A stretch of 64,000 bases of DNA. Source: Gambelia wislizenii. Taxonomy: Eukaryota; Chordata; Lepidosauria; Squamata; Crotaphytidae. Positions within the stretch are counted from its first letter, which is position 1; the number at the start of each line of letters is the position of its first letter. The position numbers were made by a program, and so were the translations under genes. A model generated the notes under the pieces. The model searched no databases. It saw only the letters and a program-made list of their open reading frames with translations, and was not told the DNA's origin. Location: NCBI GenBank assembly GCA_030847615.1, contig JAUMIR010000005.1, positions 171,954,596 to 172,018,595 of the forward strand, given 5' to 3'. Shown in pieces: positions 45,903-55,912 of this stretch.

Positions 45903-45948
45903 ATACATATATATATGTGTGTGTGTGCGCGCGCACACACACGCGCAC
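45903..45948. repeat. 46-bp uninterrupted alternating purine-pyrimidine tract
   Basis: Runs from (AT)n through (GT)n into (GC)n and then (AC)n with a second short CGCG. Every step alternates purine and pyrimidine. The order AT-GT-GC-AC is nearly self-complementary, so both Z-DNA and a cruciform are possible. Confidence 0.9.
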
Positions 45949-46064
45949 TCACATGCACACACACAAGCTGTACTCAGGATTAACATACACCGTTATAGTA
46001 AATTTGAAAGGTTCATACAGTTCAACTACACACTATTATTTTAGGGAAAAAAATATTATGTTGT

Positions 46065-46290
46065 TTTACATGTGGGTGGTGAGTAGCTGAAAGAGTGAGA
46101 GGAGGGGGGGGGCTAGTGAGGCTGGGGGTGTAGATGCAGATTGACTGGCAGGAGTACCTGTGAGGTGGAGAGGAATTTGTATGTGGGTGGTGATTGGCTG
46201 AGGGAGTGAGAGGGGGGAGGGGATTGGTTGGGTAGGTTTCCTAAGTGGCCAATCAACACACTGGGAAAGAAAACATATGCAAGCATTATA
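46065..46290. repeat. Unclassified dispersed repeat K, copy 3
   Basis: Contains GGCAGGAGTACCTGTGAGG, GGAGAGGAATTTGTATGTG, GGTGATTGGCTGAGGGAGTG and GGCCAATCAACACACTGGGA. These match 14550-14640 and 15330-15365. The internal repeat TGTGGGTGGTGA occurs at 46071 and 46181. Confidence 0.55.
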
Positions 46291-47086
46291 CACACACACA
46301 TACACACAAACACACACACATTATTGCTAAAATTCATATCATAGGGACTTGCATACTAATACTAATGGCATATGGACTTGCACACTAATACTAATATCAA
46401 AGTCATTAAAACTTAGCTTATATCAAATACCAGCCAGTATAATTATGTGTGTATGTATCATGTGTGTGTGTGTAAGTGTAACTTTCTCTCCACCAATGGG
46501 TGGATGCTTTCTTTTAAAAATACAACGTTCAAGTGCTCTGTCTGCAAGAAAAGAAGACAAATAAATAAATCCAATGCTCAGTGAAATGAATTTAATAAAT
46601 AAGTGGTGAGTGTGATTCAGAGTGAAACACTCCTTCATAAGATGAGATTTCTTGAGAAACTCAATACTACTAAGCATGTAGGACTTCCCTGCTATCTTGC
46701 GACTTAAAAGCAAAACCAAAAACCTCTCTCAAACAAATGGATCAGGCTAGGGGAAATCAGTTTTTAAAAAACAACATACAACTTCACAGAGCTTCTAATT
46801 CTCTCATTTCCCCCTTTGTTGTCGGTTTGCAGTATCAAGATGTCATGCCAGCTGGTCCTTTTTAGGTACCCTGGTTGGTCATCATTGATTTTGTTAAATT
46901 TAAAAGTGTTCTCCAAATGCTGCTTCTATTTGAAGATATCAAACTGAATTTTTCCCCTTTGGAAACTGGTCTTTTGGAATAGCAGCTGATTAAATTGCTC
47001 TAATTTTAGGCACACAGCCTGAAACCATATGGAGTTTGGTTGTTCATGAGGCCAGTGATACACTCATGTTTGCATGTATGACATTA
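46291..47086. other. Intron stretch with (CA)n and (TG)n tracts
   Basis: (CA)n at 46290-46320 and a short (TG)n at 46459-46472. No gene. Confidence 0.45.
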
Positions 47087-47305
47087 CTGTCGGCCCTCTG
47101 TTCTGCATCCATGGATTCAACCAACCATGATTTGAAAGCATTCATAGGGAAAAAATCCAAAAAGCAAACCTTGCTGTTGGCCGTTTTATATAAGGGGTGC
47201 CATTTTACTATGCCATTGTATAGAATGGGACTTGAGCATCCACAGATTTTGCTATCCACAGGGGGATCCAGGAACAAAAGCCCAGTGGATATCAAGAGCC
47301 CACTG
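47087..47305. mobile_element. Tigger-like MITE, copy 3
   Basis: CTGTCGGCCCTCTGTTCTGC at the left and reverse complement CAGTGGGCTCTTGATATCC at the right, TA flanks at 47085-47086 and 47306-47307. Interior CATCCATGGATTCAACCAAC and GGGACTTGAGCATCCACAG are shared with copy 2. Confidence 0.85.
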
Positions 47306-47740
47306 TACATATCCTTATTCTTTTTCTTTGAATTTACTGGTGATTACTGTCATGGTTATTCTAATAGAACCCAGGCTTTCTCATAGCTGAACTATCAATA
47401 TTGCTATTTAGGCATGACATTATTTCCTGGTTTAAGAAGAAATATTTCAGCCATATTGGATATCAGCTTGCCCTGTCACTCGAGGCATTCATATTATAGC
47501 ATTATTGAGGTTATGATTTTGTCCCACTTCTTTCCATTATAAATGGCTAGTGTATGATATCATACAAGTCATATTTCTATCCCACCCCTCTGCAATGCAA
47601 TTGGGGTGGCTTCCAATATAAAAACTCCATAATTACAGTACCCTAGCCCACCCACCCCTTAAAATAACATTAAATTACAAAGGATTAAAAACATGCAATA
47701 ATTTAAAATATATTAGATTAGAAAAAATTAAAACATATAA
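47306..47740. other. Intron stretch, nothing recognised
   Basis: No recognised element or gene. Confidence 0.4.
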
Positions 47741-48070
47741 TGGACTTTTTCGGATGTAGAAAAATAACACAAGCAGCCTCTCCAGTTTGCGAGGCTGCTG
47801 CGCTGCAAAGTGTCAGTTTCGGATGACGCTGCCCTCTAGCGGTACTGTTGCGGTACTGCAGGGAGAGCTGAGCGTCATATTTTGTTGATTTTTTACTCAC
47901 GAAAGTTGATCGTGAGTAAAAATCAACGAAATATGACGCTCAGCTCTCCCTGCGGTACCACAACAGTACCGGCAGGGGCGAGCGTCATACGAAAGGGGCG
48001 CTTTGCAGCGCAGCAGCCTCGCAAGCTGGAGAGGCTGCTTGCGTTATTTTTCTTCATCCGAAAAAGTCCA
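47741..48070. mobile_element. Foldback element FB7 (330 bp)
   Basis: Perfect ends TGGACTTTTTCGGATG and CATCCGAAAAAGTCCA. The arms pair nearly throughout, with the arm-internal hairpin GCAGCCTCTCCAG / GCGAGGCTGC in each arm. The centre is TTTACTCACGAAAGTTGATC and CGTGAGTAAA. It is flanked by ATAA on both sides (47737-47740 and 48071-48074), which contains TA, so the target could be TA or a 4-bp duplication. Confidence 0.94.
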
Positions 48071-48082
48071 ATAATTTAAAAA

Positions 48083-48625
48083 AAATCCAATTGCATCTCA
48101 GAGGGAAAGGACAGCCGAGTCTTGGGCCAGGATAGTTATTCAGGAAAGGCCTGCCGGAAAAGATCCATCTTGACAGCTTTTAAAAAACTGTCTAAGGTGG
48201 TAATAAGACAGATCTCATCCGGCAGACCATTCCATAATCTGGGAGCGGAAGCAGAGAAGGTCCTCCGGGACGTCACCGACAGCCTTGTTTTCATAGGTTG
48301 TAACAGATTCCTCCCAGAGGACCGAAGTGCATGGGGAGAGCATATGGGAGGATGTGGTCCCAGAGGTAAGTTGGACCCAAGCTATGCAGGGCTTTAAAGG
48401 TCATAACCAACACCTTGTACTGTGCCCGGAAACTAATAGGCAGCCAGTGGAGAGCTTTTAGCACAGGTGTTATGTGCTCTCTTCTGAAAACACCAGAAAT
48501 CAACCTGGCTGCCATGTTCTGAACTAGTTGAAGTTTCTGAGTCAAGCACATGAGCAGCCCCATGTAGAGTGCATTACAGAAATTGAGATGGGAGGTTACC
48601 AGTGCATGTACCACTTGATTGTTTC
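48083..48625 (-). mobile_element. L2 LINE ORF2 C-terminal fragment
   Basis: The minus-strand frame 48614-48291 encodes VHALVTSHLNFCNALYMGL, LTQKLQLVQNMAARLISG, HITPVLKALHWLPISFRAQY and GPTYLWDHILPY, the conserved L2 ORF2 C-terminus. After a frame break it continues near 48250-48130 as APRLWNGLPDEI and SFLKAVKMDLFRQAF. The 5' part is missing. It lies 12 bp from foldback FB7. Confidence 0.92.
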
Positions 48626-49389
48626 AGTTGTGTGACTCGCTGCTGAGGGGCCTAAGAAGGAATTAGCGCATACTTCCTTAATGGCTTTGTTTACAGGGGG
48701 ATTCCACACAATCCTAGTTTGGGCTTGCCTGCTAAAAATATATCTAAGACACCTTCCCAGGTCCTTGTGACCCCCACCTGACCTTTTTTTGGATCACCTC
48801 AGTCTACTTGACCCCTTTGAAGTGTGCAATATTTCCAATTATGAGATATTAGAGGGAGGGGGTAGTAGGGCATGCTAACATCATGTTCAAATGGACAGGA
48901 AGAACATGAATTTTGGGGGTCTTTAACTGAGAGTCAAGGCACACCATGGGGAGGTTATCCTTACATTTACACCAGGCTAAATTAGATCATAAAATCATAG
49001 AATCATAGATATTTAACATAGATATTCATTGATTAACTAGTTTAGAATTTAAAATGTACATTTCTAGTACACAGCAAACAAAAACAATTGATAGGCATGT
49101 AAGCAATGTTTAACTTGGGCCAGCAACTTCTTGGATAACTCTAAAGAATACTCTATGTAAACCGGGGAAAGAGGAGGGCAGTAGGATGTAGACGTAAATG
49201 CACATTTTACTTATGTCAGACAGGAAAAGCTCACAATGTGAACAGAGCTGTGGGCAGTAAGAATATGTTAGTGGAGAGAGATGGTATTCTGTACAAATGA
49301 CAAGAAAATGGGAAAACTTATATTGACTTCCTAGAATGAAGTAGGATAATCTCCTTCTATATTTAGATTATTTTATCCACTAGCAGTTC
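48626..49389. other. Intron stretch; possible CR1 tail scrap at 48985-49010
   Basis: ATAAAATCATAGAATCATAG at 48989-49008 is like a CR1 3' repeat on the minus strand, but nothing else of CR1 is present. Confidence 0.35.
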
Positions 49390-49680
49390 CCCTCCAGCAT
49401 ATCCGGCCCATGGATCAGGCCCACCCCTCCCTGTTACCTGCATGGGCACACCAGCCAGATGGGCACACCAGCCCATCACTGTTGCCTCCTCCACTCTCTC
49501 TGAAGCTAAGAAGCTGGCCTACAACATGTGACTAAGGCCCTCTGCATGTGACCAGTGAGTCTGCTTCCTGCTGCAAAAGAGTGATGGCAGAGGGCAGCTG
49601 CAGCAACAGGCTGGCTTGCTGGAATGGGCCCCTGTAGTTGCATAGGGTCTAATCAATTTTTGCCAGTGGAAGTGGTTTTT
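49390..49680. repeat. Dispersed repeat R, copy 3
   Basis: Holds CAACATGTGACTAAGGCCC and CTGCATGTGACCAG, matching 22265-22320 and 28445-28490. A local duplication of GGGCACACCAGCC lies at about 49443 and 49459. Confidence 0.5.
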
Positions 49681-49687
49681 CCTGGGT

Positions 49688-49898
49688 ATTGCAATAGCAA
49701 TAACACCTGCATGTCTATACCTCTTTATAGTGCTAAGCACTCTCTAAGCAGTTTACAATGTGTTGGCTAATTGCCCTCACAAGCTGGGTACTCATTTTAC
49801 TGGCCTACGGAAGGCTGGAAGGCTGGAGCTCTACAGGATCAAACTCACAACATTGAGTCTGCAGTACTGGCATTTAACCACCGTGCCTCCAGGGCTCC
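49688..49898 (-). mobile_element. tRNA-headed SINE, minus copy
   Basis: Plus-strand words TTGGCTAATTGCCC, AAGCTGGGTACTCATTTTAC and GGAAGGCTGGAAGGCTGGAG are the complement of the body at 22740-22810. The head with the degraded B box (GGATCAAACTC) is at about 49838. The 3' (L2-like) end toward 49688 is short. Confidence 0.78.
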
Positions 49899-50461
49899 TT
49901 TAATGGCCTCTCCCACATTTTAGCCATGTCTTTGCCCTGGGGGTTATGGGGACTGCCTGGGGAGGGGAATGGGGCAAAAACCTTGCATAATCAAGATTGC
50001 AGGGATCCAAGACGGGGAAAAGATGGGGTAAATTGCCTATGCAGGCAAGTCCTAGGGACACTTTCACTCTACACAATCATAGCACTGTTTCTACTTTTAC
50101 TATCATGGTTGCCTCCTATTAAATTCTGGGGTTTGTAGTTTGGTGAAGCACTCTTGCTCTCTACTTGAGAATTTTTAATACCCTTCTCTAAACTGCAAAT
50201 CCTAGGATTCTACAGGATGTTGTCATGACAGTTAAAGTGTAATATAGTGCTACAAATGTGTAGGATAAAATTGTCATGATGCTATAGTTGTTTCCATGGG
50301 AGTCTGCAGGACTAGCAGAGCTTTATCAAGTCCCCAGTGAGTTGTTCCCCCCCAAGTAGCTCTAAGAGGGAATCCAGAGCCCTATTTTCTCCATGACCCT
50401 AACTAAAAGAAAGATAAAAAAAAAAATCTTGGTTAGGGTAATAAAGAGAGGACAGATAACT
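49899..50461. other. Intron stretch; hAT-like scraps near 50100-50250
   Basis: TAAATTCTGGGGTTTGTAGT and AAACTGCAAATCCTAGGATT are arranged as in the MITEs at 54397 and 57174, so a diverged copy probably lies here (about 50080-50260). A second set of words at 49940-50045 resembles 28240-28310. Confidence 0.45.
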
Positions 50462-51299
50462 GAGGCTGCGTTTACCTGGGCAAATATTCCCCTAAATATA
50501 CAGCAAAGATTGCTCATTGTTCCCACGGATTGTGCCACAGTATCACCTCATTCAGAAGGGGGGAAGGAAAAAAAAACCCAAATACAGCATGACAGGGGAT
50601 GTCGCTGCTTTTGCCGATTTATTTGGAAAGTAGTAGGACTTAGTGCATTATTGCTAGTGTAAACAACCATTTTGCTAAGGGCTGTGTGAATTACCAGCAA
50701 TCTTCCCGATACATTTGCAGCAGAGCTGCACTCTGATTGGTTGTTATGATGAAGGGCGGGTTGAAAGAAGCGGAGTGAGGGAGGGAGATGCAGTAATGAT
50801 CAGCTGTTAACCACACAGTTGTTTTCCTTTTTGGAAAGAGAAATAAAACCTCATGGTCTCTGCTATTTTGCCACCCTGTTAGAAGAAAAAACAGAGGAGG
50901 AGGAGGAGGAGAGAATCCAATCGCCCTTTCAGTCATGGAGCTATTCCTCCCCCATCAAGCTCCTCCTCCTCAGCTGTGTGCATGTTTGCTGTCTGTGCTT
51001 GGGAGAAAGACAGAGATTGAGAGAGAAAAAGTTTTCTCTGTTCTTTCCCCCTGCTATTTTGCAAGCCAGTAAGAAGAAAAGCCAGAGGAGGAGCGGAGAA
51101 TTCCAATTGCCCTTTCAGTCACGGAGTTATTCCCCCCCACCAAGCCCCTCCTCCTCAGCTGTGTGCATATTTGCTGTCTGTGCTTGGGAGACCACACCCC
51201 CCACACCTTTGAGGTCTAAACCAGAAAGCAAAATACTAAACAAAGCAACTGAATCCCCCATAAATCAATTTGCCGCAATAAAATCTGCTGTATAACTGA
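50462..51299 (-). mobile_element. GC-rich TIR element E, copy 3 (inverted)
   Basis: Left end GAGGCTGCGTTTACCTGGGC and right end (reverse complement AGTTATACAGCAGATTTTAT) match the right and left ends of 24074-24942. Collinear blocks include AATATTCCCCTAAATATAC, CATTCAGAAGGGGGGAAGG, GGGGATGTCGCTGCTTTTGC and GCCGCAATAAAATCTGCTG. The ORFs across it (for example 50819-51295) follow the tandem core and are not genes. ATAACTGA occurs at both boundaries (about 50456-50463 and 51292-51299), which may be an 8-bp target duplication or chance. Confidence 0.8.
50861..51190. repeat. Tandem duplication of about 192 bp inside element E copy 3
   Basis: GCTATTTTGCCACCCTGTTA at 50861 and GCTATTTTGCAAGCCAGTAA at 51053 start two units. 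Both continue through AGAAGAAAA, CCAAT(C/T)GCCCTTTCAG, GAGCTATTCC/GAGTTATTCC, TCCTCCTCAGCTGTGTGCA and TTTGCTGTCTGTGCTTGGGA. The CAAAATAGCAG words of copy 2 mark the same unit. Confidence 0.85.
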
Positions 51300-52489
51300 A
51301 ACCTGGGAAAGACCAGGAGCAGCCAGATTTGTCTTTGAAGTTTGCCTTTCCAAGGCTGCATAGTGATTGAATACTGAATTTGAACTGCAACTTTCTCTCA
51401 TAGGTTGTTTACCCACGGGAGGTTTTTCTCAATGTAAAAGAATATCCTTATTACTACTGGGAAGTTTTTGTCCACAGTTGGTGATGAGTGCAAGGCATGA
51501 AAGTTGAAAAAATAAAAGCTCACCTTTAGGGGGAAATTTGTGGCTTTTTGTGGCTTTAATGGACTGTAGCGTTTTTTCTTTTCTTTTTAAATATCTGGTT
51601 CGTGCCAAATTTTATGCACTTGGAATATCAGCCTGTCCATTATGGGCTGACAAAGTGATAATAATTCACCCAGTGAGACAAATGGCCATTGAGCCAGTGG
51701 TGATGTCAGTAATGTGCCTCATCTTTATGAATTCTTTACCCTGCATCCTTGGTCGCATTGAGAGTTATCATGTCCTCCAGAGTAGGGTTTGGCCTCATGA
51801 CTATAATTTGGCCTTTCATTTTATCAATCAAAATTAATTTCTGCACAATGATGCAAGTTATACAAATTATTGAAGAGAATTATTTTTTCAAATAAAATTG
51901 CACTAGTAAAATTTACATTTAAAAAAATGAATGCAGAAATGCTATCCCTCCAACCTACCTCTTAAGACAGGCCACCAAACCAAAAGGTTTCCAAGGTGCT
52001 GCCTCCAATCTGGGGAATGATGACTGTAGCACTCTCCCAGATATGGGGTGCAATGAGATACACAGTTGGAGGTACCTCTCAGGGTCCTGCCACAACTGCT
52101 CCTCTCACTGCACCCCACAACTAAGTGAGAGTGCTGCAGTTGTCATTTCCCAGTGCCACAATATGCAATACCTTCAAAACCCTCTAGCTGGGCACTACTT
52201 GGCTTCCGAGGCAGATTATGCAGGTCATATTAGATCAATAATGACCATAAATGTGAATCCCAAAAGCTACAAGATCACAAGTCTGGCTTATTATCTTGTA
52301 AACAGTGAACAGGGTGGCAGCCAGTTAATTTCAGTAACACCTGTGATCAGAGAAGAACAGTCAGTGACACAAAGGTTGGTTTCAAGTGGGACATCTTTAC
52401 TAAAATCAAATGGGACACATCTGAGTAAGCATAGGATCTTGCACGTAGGATGGGCACTACAAGAATTTGGATGGTGAATACAATACTAC
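51300..52489. other. Intron stretch with two unexplained open frames
   Basis: Frames 51538-51837 (99 codons) and 52043-52477 (144 codons) on the plus strand are longer than most in the window, but I recognise no domain. Splice sites and conservation are not evident. Chance or an old retroelement gag-like fragment are both possible. Confidence 0.35.
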
Positions 52490-53366
52490 ATTAGGGGCTT
52501 ACCGGCTTGCTGGTGGGCCTATTTGTGGCCCGGCTGGTGCCCCCTGGTCCTCCACAGCTTCATGCCACCCTGCCGGGCAAGGAGGGGGAGGGGGGCCCCG
52601 TGACCACATGGGCAGTGCAGGGGGCCACCATTCCCTGGGGCTCCTTCTTCCCAGCAGCCACTGGGCGCTGGGAAAGGCACAAAAGCTTAGCCAATGGGGA
52701 GGGACTGCCCCTCGCCCGATTGGCCAAGCTATGGAGCCGGGGAGGGACATCTGGCTGCACTTCTGGCGCAGCCGGATGACACGGCAGGCCGCGCCACAAG
52801 CAGGTATAAAAACCCACTCCTGGCACAGCCCCCGGCAGTTGTCAGCCGGGAACCAAAGCCCCGCCCACCCTCCTTGGAGTTATATAGGTATGATGGTGTT
52901 ATTCTGTCACGATTTGCTGGAGGTAGGCATGGGCCCCAATCTGGGTCAGTGGGGGAGCCAGGGGTCTCCGTTAAGTTCAAGTTCAAGTTCATGGAGACAT
53001 ACCCCCCACAGTACCCGTGGTTAGGTCTGTAATATCTTGTTTCCAGGTGAAAGGGGGAGTGTCGAGTGGGATGGCTCGGCCAGGGACTCCCCCTCCAAGA
53101 AGTAGTCAGTAGCAACTGACATGGAGGCCATTGAGCAACACAGGGTTAGTCAATGAAGGGATCCGGACCCATGCCACAGTGCCAACCATTTGCAGCCACC
53201 AGCATCTTGTGACCTTTTACATGCCAATCTATATATTATCAATCAATATATTACTAACCTGTACCTAACACTATTTTTTCCAATTGTAATCAATACATAG
53301 TTGTAGAAAATTTCTGTGTCCGTGCGTTCCTTAAGGGGAGGACGGGAAGTTCGGTCTGGGTCCGCA
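52490..53366 (+). mobile_element. Possible LTR-retrotransposon remnant
   Basis: A G+C-rich stretch (52500-52900) contains a TATAAAA box at 52805-52811 followed by CACTCCTGG and a region of CCCGCCC. At 53050-53059 a purine tract AAAGGGGGAG is directly followed by TGTCGAGTGGG (53060), as a polypurine tract precedes a 3' LTR in Ty3/gypsy-type elements. A possible LTR end is CCGCA at 53366. A short hexamer repeat AAGTTC occurs three times at 52974-52992. No gag, protease or RT motif can be read, and the boundaries are not proven. Confidence 0.35.
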
Positions 53367-54396
53367 AAGTGCTATGTGTGCATGAGACTGCAGCCTTAGT
53401 TCTGAAAAACTTGAGCAGCTGAAAAACTTTACAGTTCATAATAAGCTCTTGAATTGTATATTAGTACAGAACAGAAAAGAAGTAATAGTGGGGACTTTGG
53501 AGACAGTTTTTGCTGTGAGAATAGTGGTGTACAAAATATCCAAGCATATTCCAATTTCATCAGTCAAATGCTAGGTTGATTGTGTGAAAAGAATTTATTG
53601 GGAGAAAGTCAATGCAAAGTACCCTTTAAAGAGTAAGCTATACAAGTTTTCCTTTCCTACTATTTGTAACCATCCTGACTACGTTTGTCATTGAATGTTC
53701 ATTTGTTTGTGAGACATCATTGTTTCTATGTTGTCTCATGAATTGATCCATATAAAGTCTTGGAAAAGAAAAAAAAGTAAGGTATAGAACTATCATACTA
53801 GGAAGGCTTTGTATAAAAGAGAATGTGTTTATTATGAGATATATAGACTTTAAAAAATCCTCAGTGACAATTAAATGCAATACACTTGCTATAACAGTTT
53901 GTAATGAATTGAATTCTGGTAAACATCTCACCAAGGAGCAAATTGCCAGTCTGTCTGTCTCTGTGGTGTCACTTTTTCACTGGATGGTTTGTCCTGTTGA
54001 ATTCTCCTACTATGGCGACTGTTTCAAGCCTGCATTGTTTTTCCTGGTGGACAAAGCTGGCTAGAAAATTACATGAGGAGTTATGTTCACAAATACCTCC
54101 CTGCTTTTTTGTTTTTCATAATAACAATATAAACTGCAGGTGTTCGAGGACTGAGAGCTCTTGTTTTTCTGAGCACCAGGAGGCAATCAAATTGCTTCTG
54201 TCCATGGCCTGCACCGAAAGGCATGGACAATTGCTTTTAATTGTTTGGAATGAGTTTTCTCTAGCATTAATATCAAGATGGATGATGGGTTTTTGTTTGG
54301 ATTTGTTGGTTTGGTTTTCTTTGGTTTGGTCAAACTCATACAGGATATATAGGAGATATGTGGAATTTGCTAACCATTGTCTTTGTTTTCTCTCTG
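53367..54396. other. Intron stretch, nothing recognised
   Basis: Several open frames (53943-54425) lack a domain. Confidence 0.4.
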
Positions 54397-54620
54397 GCTG
54401 CTGCCACACTGCAGAAATATTGTAGTTTTGACACTACTCTTAACTGCCATGACTCAATGTTATGAAATTCTGGGATTTGTAGTTTTGTGAGATATTTAGC
54501 CTTCTTTGTCAGAGAGCTCTGGTGCCTCTACAAACTACAAATCCCAGGATCCCATAGGCTGGAACCATGATAGTTAAAAGCAGTGTCAATCTGGATTATT
54601 TCTGCAGTGTGGCAGCAGCC
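54397..54620. mobile_element. hAT-like MITE, foldback type, copy 1
   Basis: Ends GGCTGCTGCCACACTGCAG and CTGCAGTGTGGCAGCAGCC are exact inverted repeats. The interior arms contain ATTCTGGGATTTGTAGTTTT and AACTACAAATCCCAGGATCC. If the first two bases are shared with the flank, CTCTGGC (54392-54398 and 54620-54626) is a 7-bp direct repeat, close to the 8-bp duplication of hAT elements. Non-coding. Confidence 0.8.
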
Positions 54621-55009
54621 TCTGGCACTAAAATTAGTGTTTTCTCTCTGAGCCTGGTTACTCAAAACAGTAATTAGATTTAAGAAAGAAGTGAGAAAGA
54701 GACAATGGCTATTACCCAAATAAGCCCTGCTGCTAGGTTTTCTTCCTATGTATGGTGTTTAGTCATACTCTTTTATTGCCTCATATCTTAGCAACTGTGA
54801 TACATGGATTTTGACAAATCATTTACCCTTGATTTATTCATCAAGGAGAATCAGAATGTGTTCGAAATTATAGACAGAATACTTGAGAAAGAATATTAGC
54901 CCAGCCATTTGGAAAAAAAGAGACAGGCATACGTATGCATAGGTTAACTAAAAGGCCACTTTACTAACTATTGAAACCTGGTCTGCAGCAAGTCTGCAAC
55001 CAACATGTA
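54621..55009. other. Intron stretch, nothing recognised
   Basis: No recognised element or gene. Confidence 0.4.
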
Positions 55010-55236
55010 CAATTCAACCCCCATATCCTCAGGGGATACATTCCAAGACACACAGAGACACCACCATGGAGACCTGAAACCATGGATAATATTATTTTCA
55101 GTGAGACAAACACTGGCATTTGACCATAGAATTGCACGGGAGGACATAGAAATGCCTTGAGAGAACATAGGTATTCTTTTCTATGTGGATAAGTAAAAGT
55201 GTGAATAACAAATCTGTGAATATTGGAGTCAATCTG
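55010..55236. mobile_element. Tigger-like MITE, copy 5, with foreign middle
   Basis: Ends CAATTCAACCCCCATATCC and reverse complement CAGATTGACTCCAATATTC, TA flanks at 55008-55009 and 55237-55238. Bases 55112-55207 are almost identical (one difference in 96) to 59298-59393. Confidence 0.65.
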
Positions 55237-55912
55237 TATATTGAAGCAGGGATATTTCTGTCCCCCTCTTCAGCCTTTCAAAGGTGAGCCACCCAAGCAG
55301 CAGAGCTAAGCTATGTTACCTGGCTTATTTTCAGCTATCCAACTCATAGGAAGCCTGTCCAGATTGACTCCTCCTTCAGCCCCTGAGCCCTAAGGAAAGA
55401 AACATGTCATGTCCAGATCCAAATGTTGTTCAAGGCAGGTCGAGAGACCTGCCTCTTCACCAAAAGGTCCTTGTGGTGGGATTGTTAGTTACACGCTGAA
55501 AATTAGAGGCAATTACTAATAAGTACTTTGCCCCCACCAAAAAAGTTTGGTTATTTTGTCCATGGTTGTGCTTGCACTTTCTGTTTGCAAAGGCAGAGAT
55601 GATTAGTCCCTCTGACAGTTTACAGATTAAAAGATAAGGTCCCAACTCTGTTTTGATATCAAGGCTCAAAATGAAACCTCATAACTTCCTGTTATATATA
55701 TCGTTACATATATATTTTCCTGCTTGTTTCTATGTTGTGTTCATTTACCCTGCCTGCTGCTCTGTGTTGTCTGCTGATTTAAAAGCCTAGAGGGCAATTA
55801 TTCTTTTCATCAGATTAACAAAAGGAATAAAAATATATATTATTATATTACCAGAAATTCCAAATATATTCGACATTAGGAGAAAATGAGTTAGATACCT
55901 AACCCCAGACTA
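55237..55912. other. Intron stretch, nothing recognised
   Basis: No recognised element or gene. Confidence 0.4.

Noticed and set aside
48989..49008. CR1 3' terminal repeat
   Set aside because: Only about 20 bp of ATCATAGAATCATAG-type sequence with no CR1 body beside it; could be chance.
52467..53032. 185-codon proline/serine/glycine-rich frame
   Set aside because: It follows high G+C and has overlapping open frames on both strands; no domain or splice sites support a gene.
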